A stretch of DNA of 64,000 nucleotides. It comes from Bacteroidales bacterium (GTDB lineage: Bacteria > Bacteroidota > Bacteroidia > Bacteroidales > UBA932). The stretch is from NCBI GenBank assembly GCA_017412645.1, contig JAFPWX010000001.1, positions 1-64,000 of the forward strand. Direction: 5' to 3'. Under the pieces are notes generated by a model. The model searched no databases. It was not told the DNA's origin and was given only the letters and a program-made list of their open reading frames with translations. This document shows positions 58,644-64,000 of the stretch, piece after piece (the first letter of the stretch is position 1; each line of letters begins with the position of its first letter). The position numbers were made by a program, and so were the translations under genes.

Positions 58644-60064
58644 TGAAACTTTTCTTACCTGTACTGATATCCATGATGGCGATTGCCTGTTCTGCTACTC
58701 CTACCCAGGAAGAGCAGAACGAAAATCCATTTCTTAAAGTTTCCGTTTCACAGACAAACGCGCTGCCGGACGAACAGGGTCTGGTGAGTGCAGACATCAC
58801 TTTAGAAGGGCTGCTCAGAGCAACATCTTTCAATATCGTGAAGAAAACTAATGAAGGAGAGACTTTGAAAAAATACGGAAAAGCAATCCTCAAGGAAAAA
58901 TTCGCTTTCCAGTATGCGGTCGCTTCCACGGATCCTGCCAGAATTGAATTCGAATTCTACTTGCAGGCATCCGACGGCTCCCGTTCTAATGTAGAGAAAC
59001 TGATCGTGGATAATTCCGCAGGGTTTAAATCGTCACCGTTAACCTTCAGCGGTTTCGAAGTGATGAATCGGATCACAGGTAAGGAAGACAATGGTCATGA
59101 CGGTCTTCCCAAAGTGAAATATCTCCTGTACAACAACACTGATACGCGTTTCGATGTGGGCGGAACCGACCTGGGAATCACCTGGGAAATTGCGCCCGGC
59201 AAGTACGGGATGTTTTTTGGCGATACCTTCGGCAAGGATTTCACACCCAATCTTACAAATCCTTCCCCTGGGGGGTCCAACTGGCGCGGCAACGTGTTGC
59301 TGTTCAGCGAAGATACCGATCTCTCTAACGGCCTTTCAATAACTGGTGCTGCAATGGACTATTATGGCAGGGCCAGGGAGATATGCTATAGCGCTCATAT
59401 CACCGACGGAAATAATGACTATACTTCCATCCCCACAGGAGCAGTTCACGCAGCCGGAAAGGAATACGTTCACTATATGAACATCAAAACTTGGTACGGC
59501 TGGGTGTCTAATTTCTCCAGTTACTTCACTTCGGCGGATGGGGGAGAAACATGGAACCGGGTCAGGAGCATCTCCTTCGCGTCCCGCAGCAATTTCGGTC
59601 AAGTTGGGATGTTTAATAAAGACGGTTACGTGTACATTGTCGGAACTGTGACCGGTCGTTCATCCCAGCCGCGTCTGGCAAGGGTCGCAGAAGAAAACAT
59701 GGAAGTACAGACCGAATATGAGTTCTGGAACGGCTACGGCTGGGTCAAGGATGCAGAAGAGGGTGCCGCTCCACTTTTCGACGATTTTAGCGGCGAACTC
59801 TCGTTCGCATGGTTCCCACAGCACCGCAAATGGGTGCTGCTATATCTTAACGAACAGCGTAACGACCAAATCACCATGCGTTACGCCGACAACATCATTG
59901 GCCCGTGGAGTGCCCCGCAGGTGCTCACCGATGGGACCTCATTCTGGCGTCCATACGGCAGTTTCATCCACCCGCTATCCCTTAAAGGCGGAGATGACAT
60001 CTACTTCGTAATGTCCGCCTGGAATGCGTACAATACCTATCTTATTCACGGAAAATTGAAGTAG
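58643..60064 (+). CDS. DUF4185 (GH183) surface lipoprotein, probable endo-D-arabinanase B
   Basis: A 473-residue lipoprotein (MKLFLPVLISMMAIAC, then an acidic TQEEQNEN stretch). It has the same two-part plan as its neighbour: N-terminal Ig-like domain, then MNRITGKEDNGHDGLPKVKY, VGGTDLGI (D176), FFGDTFGKDF (D194), WRGNVLLFSEDTDL and MRYADNIIGPWSAP. The two proteins are tandem paralogues that agree closely in the catalytic core and differ more in the Ig-like domain, suggesting different linkages or branch tolerance. Operator O2 begins at the last base of its stop codon. Confidence 0.8.
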   Translation: MKLFLPVLISMMAIACSATPTQEEQNENPFLKVSVSQTNALPDEQGLVSADITLEGLLRATSFNIVKKTNEGETLKKYGKAILKEKFAFQYAVASTDPARIEFEFYLQASDGSRSNVEKLIVDNSAGFKSSPLTFSGFEVMNRITGKEDNGHDGLPKVKYLLYNNTDTRFDVGGTDLGITWEIAPGKYGMFFGDTFGKDFTPNLTNPSPGGSNWRGNVLLFSEDTDLSNGLSITGAAMDYYGRAREICYSAHITDGNNDYTSIPTGAVHAAGKEYVHYMNIKTWYGWVSNFSSYFTSADGGETWNRVRSISFASRSNFGQVGMFNKDGYVYIVGTVTGRSSQPRLARVAEENMEVQTEYEFWNGYGWVKDAEEGAAPLFDDFSGELSFAWFPQHRKWVLLYLNEQRNDQITMRYADNIIGPWSAPQVLTDGTSFWRPYGSFIHPLSLKGGDDIYFVMSAWNAYNTYLIHGKLK

Positions 60065-60128
60065 TTAAATTGTTTTAGCTATTTTACAAAATAAATCTTA
60101 TCTTTGCCATTAGCTAAAACGATTCAGC
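60064..60128 (+). promoter_or_regulatory. susC promoter flanked by operators O2 and O3
   Basis: A -7 element TATCTTTG lies at 60099-60106, with a weak TTTA-like -33 at 60074-60077. O2 (GTTAAATTGTTTTAGC, 60064-60079) covers the -33; O3 (GCTAAAACGATTCAGC, 60113-60128) covers the start of transcription. O3 is the most symmetric copy with the central CG typical of LacI-family sites. Two sites about 49 bases apart could allow cooperative repression. Confidence 0.62.
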
Positions 60129-60163
60129 GTTGAATTTATTAATCAATTCTAAATTCTAATCAT

Positions 60164-63100
60164 ATGTCATTCAGAACCAGATTGTTCCTGCTAGTATTGA
60201 TACTGGTTCTCCCAGTAGGGCTTTCGGCGCAGAGCCGTAAGTCCCTCACCGTTTCCGGCGTCGTGAAGGAAGCGGGTACCGGTGAACCCATCGTCGCGGC
60301 AGGCGTCATGCAGAAGGCAACCAATATCGGTGCAATCACCGATTTAGACGGTTCCTACCTCATCAAGGTGAACGACGCAAACGGAGTCCTCGTGGTGTCC
60401 GCCATCGGATACAAAAGCATAGAGGTTCCCATTAACGGTCGTTCCACTATCGACTTTGTGCTGGAATCCGATTCCGAATCTCTTGAAGATGCAGTGGTGA
60501 TTGGTTACGGTACTCAGAAGAAAGCTACGGTTACCGGAGCTCTCACTGTCGTCAACACGGAACTCGTGGGCAAGGCTGTAACACCCACTCTTGCCAATGC
60601 ATTGGGCGGTACTGTTCCCGGTATCATCTCTCGTCAGCGTTCCGGTGAACCGGGTTACGATGGAGCAACTCTGCTCATCCGCGGAGCGGGAACCTGGCTC
60701 AACTCCAATCCCCTCGTGTTGGTAGATGGTATCGAACGCGACATCAACCTTATCAATAACGACGAAATCGAGTCCTTCTCCATCCTCAAGGATGCTTCCG
60801 CCACCGCAGTTTATGGTATGCGAGGCGCTAACGGCGTTATCCTCATTAACACGAAGAAGGGTAGCCTTGGCAAGCCCAAGGTAACGTTCCGTTCGGAAAC
60901 TTCACTGCTTCACGGTCTCCGTTTCCCCAACTACATCGAGGGCTGGGAATTCGCAACGCTTATGAACGAGGCCTGCGAAACCGGAGGCGTGGTTTTGCCA
61001 TGGTCCGACGAAGAAATTGAAACCTTCAGGGACGGTTCCGATCCGTACAATTATCCCAGTGTGAACTGGACTGATCTTGTGCTTAAAAAGAACGCCTTCC
61101 AGACCATCAACACTATATCCGTGAGCGGCGGTAATGAAATTGTCCGTTACTACGTAAGCGCCGGATTCTCTTCCCAGAGCGGTCTGTTCAAGGAGGACCC
61201 AACCTACGATTATCGTACAAATTCCCTGTCCCAGAGGTATAATTTTCGCTCTAATGTAGACGTGAATGTCACCAAGAACTTCACTCTTAATCTCGGTTTG
61301 GCGGAAATTGTAGAGAATCGCACATATCCCGGCACTCCCGCAGCCGATATCTTCTGGTCCCTCAAGGTTGTGAATCCTATCACCTATCCGGTGAGGAACC
61401 CCGATGGCTCTTTCGGTTCGTCCAACACCTCCTACGAAAAGAACAGCCCCTATGTGCTGGCCACTAACAACGGTTTCTCAAAGCAGTTCCGTTCCACCAC
61501 TCAGGGCACCTTCGGCGCCAAGTGGGATCTCGGTACAGTGATCACCCCGGGGCTGATGATTGAGGGTAATTTCGCATACGATCACTACTACAGCATGGAG
61601 GCTACCCGCCGTAAACAGCCTGAACTCAAGAAATATCTCGGCCCCGATCCCGTTACCGGTGAGGACCGTTATACCACGATTCAGGATGAAGGAACTATGG
61701 GATACTTCATCGCGTATAACGTGTCCAATCGTGCGTACTACGGAGATGTCCGTATCAATTACAACCGTTCCTTCGAGAGTCACAACGTTTCCGCCCTCTT
61801 AATGGCGAATCTGCGCGACTATTCTGACCTCACTGCCGGTAACACTACTGCCCAGCTGCCGTATCGCCGTCAGGGCTTTGCCGGTCGTGTTTCTTATAAC
61901 TACAAGCAGCGTTATCTGATTGAACTCAACGCCGGTTACAACGGTTCCGAAAACTTCGCTCCCGGCCATCGTTACGGTTTCTTCCCTGCGGTGTCCGCGG
62001 GTTGGGTTCCTTCCGAAGAACCATGGTGGGGAATAGGATTCATCAACCACCTGAAGTTGAGAGGCTCCTACGGTACTGTGGGTAACGATGCACTTAACGC
62101 TCAGCGTTTCTTCTACATGTCCACGGTGAATAAGACTGCCGGCGGTTATAATTTCGCTTTCGACCAGTCGGGCGGCGGAAATGTCGGAGGAATGTCGGAG
62201 CTCCGTATGGGTTCGCCCAATGCATCGTGGGAAATATCTCATAAAACGGATATCGGTATCGATATGGAAATGTTCGACCGTAAACTTCGCATTGGTGCCG
62301 ACTGGTTCTATGAACACCGTACAAATATCCTCCTCGAGAGACATTCGGTGCCCAGTACAATTGGTCTGGCAGCGGGTCAGCTTGCGCTGTCCAACATCGG
62401 TATTATGGACAATACCGGATTCGACGCTAACATCGAATTCACCAATACCACATCCAGCGGATTCTATTATCAAATTCGCGGAAACATGACATACGCTCAC
62501 AATACCGTTATCGAAGACGATTCGGCTCCAGCTCTTTGGAGTTATCAGAACACTCGCGGCAAGTCGTATGGAATTCCGCTCGGTTATGTAGCTCTTGGAC
62601 TGTTCCAGTCTCAGGAAGAGATAGATTCCAGTCCCAAGCAGGAACTTGGAACCTACACCGTAGGTGACATCAAGTACAAGGATATCAATCATGACAATGT
62701 GATCAACGCCTATGACCGCGTGTATCTCGGCTACGCCCGTGAGCCTGAAATCATGTTTGGTTTTGGTTTCACCACTGCATGGAGGGGAGTGGACTTCTCG
62801 GTGAACTTCACCGGTGCCGCTAATACCACCATACTCCTCGATGCCGCCGGTATGTGGCCGTTCCAGTTGGACTATCCTGGCTACAACGTTTATCGGGAAT
62901 ACTACGACCACCGCTTTATTCCCGGAGCGGACAACACCAATGCCAAGTATCCGGTAGTTCATAACGGTACTTCCAGCAACAACTACCAGATCAGCAGTCT
63001 CTACCTTCACGATGCGTCCTACATCAAACTCAAAACAGCTGAACTTGGTTACACGATTCCAAAGCGCGCATCCGCGAAAATTGGTCTCGAAAGGTTGCGT

Positions 63101-63235
63101 TTCTTCGTGAACGGCAACAATCTGCTTTGCCTCGACAACCTTAACGGAATGGTAGATCCGGAATCCAACCACCTTGGAGCCAGTACCTATCCGACCCAGA
63201 TGGCAATTACGCTTGGTGTAGATGTGGGATTCTAA
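60164..63235 (+). CDS. SusC/RagA-type TonB-dependent outer-membrane transporter
   Basis: A 1023-residue protein. Signal peptide (about residues 1-23, ending GLSA-Q), CarboxypepD_reg-like domain (SLTVSGVVKEAGTGEPIVAA, AITDLDGSYLIKV), a SusC TonB-linked signature (EDAVVIGYGTQKKATVTGAL), plug (TPTLANALGGTVPGIISRQR, NPLVLVDGIERDINLINNDE, SILKDASATAVYGMRGANGV) and a C-terminal barrel ending in VGF. It imports the oligosaccharides produced by the surface enzymes, here probably D-arabino-oligosaccharides. The SusD partner follows 19 bases after the stop. Confidence 0.95.
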   Translation: MSFRTRLFLLVLILVLPVGLSAQSRKSLTVSGVVKEAGTGEPIVAAGVMQKATNIGAITDLDGSYLIKVNDANGVLVVSAIGYKSIEVPINGRSTIDFVLESDSESLEDAVVIGYGTQKKATVTGALTVVNTELVGKAVTPTLANALGGTVPGIISRQRSGEPGYDGATLLIRGAGTWLNSNPLVLVDGIERDINLINNDEIESFSILKDASATAVYGMRGANGVILINTKKGSLGKPKVTFRSETSLLHGLRFPNYIEGWEFATLMNEACETGGVVLPWSDEEIETFRDGSDPYNYPSVNWTDLVLKKNAFQTINTISVSGGNEIVRYYVSAGFSSQSGLFKEDPTYDYRTNSLSQRYNFRSNVDVNVTKNFTLNLGLAEIVENRTYPGTPAADIFWSLKVVNPITYPVRNPDGSFGSSNTSYEKNSPYVLATNNGFSKQFRSTTQGTFGAKWDLGTVITPGLMIEGNFAYDHYYSMEATRRKQPELKKYLGPDPVTGEDRYTTIQDEGTMGYFIAYNVSNRAYYGDVRINYNRSFESHNVSALLMANLRDYSDLTAGNTTAQLPYRRQGFAGRVSYNYKQRYLIELNAGYNGSENFAPGHRYGFFPAVSAGWVPSEEPWWGIGFINHLKLRGSYGTVGNDALNAQRFFYMSTVNKTAGGYNFAFDQSGGGNVGGMSELRMGSPNASWEISHKTDIGIDMEMFDRKLRIGADWFYEHRTNILLERHSVPSTIGLAAGQLALSNIGIMDNTGFDANIEFTNTTSSGFYYQIRGNMTYAHNTVIEDDSAPALWSYQNTRGKSYGIPLGYVALGLFQSQEEIDSSPKQELGTYTVGDIKYKDINHDNVINAYDRVYLGYAREPEIMFGFGFTTAWRGVDFSVNFTGAANTTILLDAAGMWPFQLDYPGYNVYREYYDHRFIPGADNTNAKYPVVHNGTSSNNYQISSLYLHDASYIKLKTAELGYTIPKRASAKIGLERLRFFVNGNNLLCLDNLNGMVDPESNHLGASTYPTQMAITLGVDVGF

Positions 63236-63240
63236 AGAAC

Positions 63241-63246
63241 AGGAGG
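63241..63246 (+). promoter_or_regulatory. Strong ribosome binding site of susD
   Basis: AGGAGG lies 8 bases before the ATG at 63255. Such sites are rare elsewhere in the window, apart from rpsU, and may set the SusD to SusC ratio. Confidence 0.5.
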
Positions 63247-63254
63247 AAACAAGT

Positions 63255-64000
63255 ATGAAAAAAATATTATACATAGTATTCGCAGCACTGGTGCTTGCAT
63301 CGGCAGTTTCCTGTGAAAAGTTCCTGAATATGGCTCCGGACGAAAACCTTACTCTGGACGACGTGTTCAAGAACCGCCTCAATACCAGGGCGTTCCTGGC
63401 AAACGCATACTCCTATATGCCATACCACGCAGATCAGAACTGGGACAACAACTTTACCGGTTCCTGCGATGAAGAGGAGATTGCATATGGCGCCCACTAC
63501 ACTCACGCCATGTCTAGTGGTGCATGGGCTCCGACCGACGGTAGTGTGTCTCCTATCTGGACATCCATGTACGAAGGCATACGTAAAGTCAACCTTGTGA
63601 TAGAGAATGCGGATCGCTGCTCCGACGCTACGGCTGATGAAATCCGCTGGTGGAAGGGAGAAGCCTATTTCCTGCGTGCCTTCTATCATTTCCTGATATT
63701 CCGCGCTTATGGTCCCATTCCTATAGTGGACCACGTGGTGGACATTAACGAAGACATCGCCTCTATAGTGCGTGCTACCGCTGACGAGGTGGCGGCATTC
63801 ATAGCTGCCGACTGCGATCGTGCAGCTGAATATCTCGTGGACAAAGACGAATGGCCTTCGCTCGACTATGCCCGTGCCACTCCGGTAGCAGCGCTTGCAC
63901 TCAAGAGCAGAGTGCTCCTGTACGTGGCTTCGCCTCTTTACAACGGCAATCCGGTCTTCGCGGATCTCAAAGACCCGATCAGCGGCAAGAACCTTATTTC
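63255..64000 (+). CDS. SusD/RagB family glycan-binding lipoprotein, 3' end outside window
   Basis: The first 248 residues are visible. The lipoprotein signal MKKILYIVFAALVLASAVSC is followed by EKFLNMAPDENLTLDDVFKN, the SusD_RagB N-terminal pattern. ISPIW-type (GSVSPIWTSMYEGIRKVNLV) and WWKGEAYFLRAFYHFLIFRA helices then form the TPR-like scaffold. SusD forms the lid over the SusC barrel and binds the glycan at the cell surface. Confidence 0.94.
   Translation, partial: MKKILYIVFAALVLASAVSCEKFLNMAPDENLTLDDVFKNRLNTRAFLANAYSYMPYHADQNWDNNFTGSCDEEEIAYGAHYTHAMSSGAWAPTDGSVSPIWTSMYEGIRKVNLVIENADRCSDATADEIRWWKGEAYFLRAFYHFLIFRAYGPIPIVDHVVDINEDIASIVRATADEVAAFIAADCDRAAEYLVDKDEWPSLDYARATPVAALALKSRVLLYVASPLYNGNPVFADLKDPISGKNLI

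Noticed and set aside
61799-63382. A 527-codon minus-strand frame across susC and the start of susD
   Set aside because: It spans the susC stop and the susD start, while both plus-strand genes are clear.
1-64000. Insertion sequence, integrase or prophage genes
   Set aside because: No transposase, integrase, capsid or terminase motifs were found in any frame, so no mobile element is called despite the defence-like left end.

Overview
The window comes from a member of the order Bacteroidales. Promoters of the TTTG-N19/20-TAnnTTTG type precede many genes, Shine-Dalgarno sequences are mostly weak, and the gene content is typical of the group: SusC/SusD, BACON and Ig-like lipoproteins, fimbrillin-like protein, HU_CCDC81-type protein, DUF6515, M6 peptidase. 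The G+C-rich coding and the families point to a gut or rumen lineage. I cannot name a genus.

Layout, left to right. (1) 1-6.4 kb: a defence-like flank with the 3' part of a type I restriction hsdR, a DUF3883 protein, a tail-anchored protein of unknown role, a small lipoprotein and a large helicase with a nuclease-like C-terminus. (2) 6.4-12.9 kb: a hairpin-rich spacer, two paralogous Ig-like lipoproteins with the same 5' leader, an ECF-type membrane protein, a DUF362 lipoprotein, an aldo/keto reductase and a MutT-like Nudix enzyme. (3) 12.9-21.3 kb: tRNA-Asn, a membrane-anchored HU-like protein, a Nudix hydrolase, a DUF4922-SpoIID fusion with an AmpG-like permease (probably peptidoglycan turnover), a Ser-rich secreted protein and glutamate racemase. 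Four copies of an approximately 75-bp palindromic element lie in 13.0-18.1 kb, two of them in frame inside unrelated genes. (4) 21.3-26.9 kb: a small surface-glycan cluster (GT2, GT32, AsnB-like, LicD, cytidylyltransferase, flippase). (5) 26.9-52.2 kb: mostly core and envelope genes, including a BASS transporter with an Omp85-like barrel, a BACON/fimbrillin-like/M6 operon, prfB, class I fumarase, AsmA, tRNA-Val, tRNA-Leu, an OM receptor, aldehyde dehydrogenase with an SGNH hydrolase, rpsU, YitT with a Tat-exported dipeptide epimerase, rpsO and pnp.

(6) 52.2-64 kb is the most interesting part: a polysaccharide utilisation locus that I read as a D-arabinan locus. It encodes two surface lipoproteins of the DUF4185 family (GH183, endo-D-arabinanase), a periplasmic DUF2961 enzyme (GH172, exo-D-arabinofuranosidase/fructofuranosidase family), an unrecognised secreted protein translationally coupled to them, a SusC/SusD pair (SusD runs off the window), a ribokinase-family kinase overlapping an arabinose-5-phosphate-isomerase-like SIS protein that keeps all the KdsD active-site residues, and a LacI-type regulator. 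Four copies of one operator-like palindrome, GCTNAANCGNTTNAGC, sit on the three promoters of the locus. The inferred pathway is surface cleavage of D-arabinan, SusCD import, periplasmic release of D-arabinose, phosphorylation to D-arabinose 5-phosphate and isomerisation to D-ribulose 5-phosphate. Identifications rest on reading motifs by eye; no database search was run.
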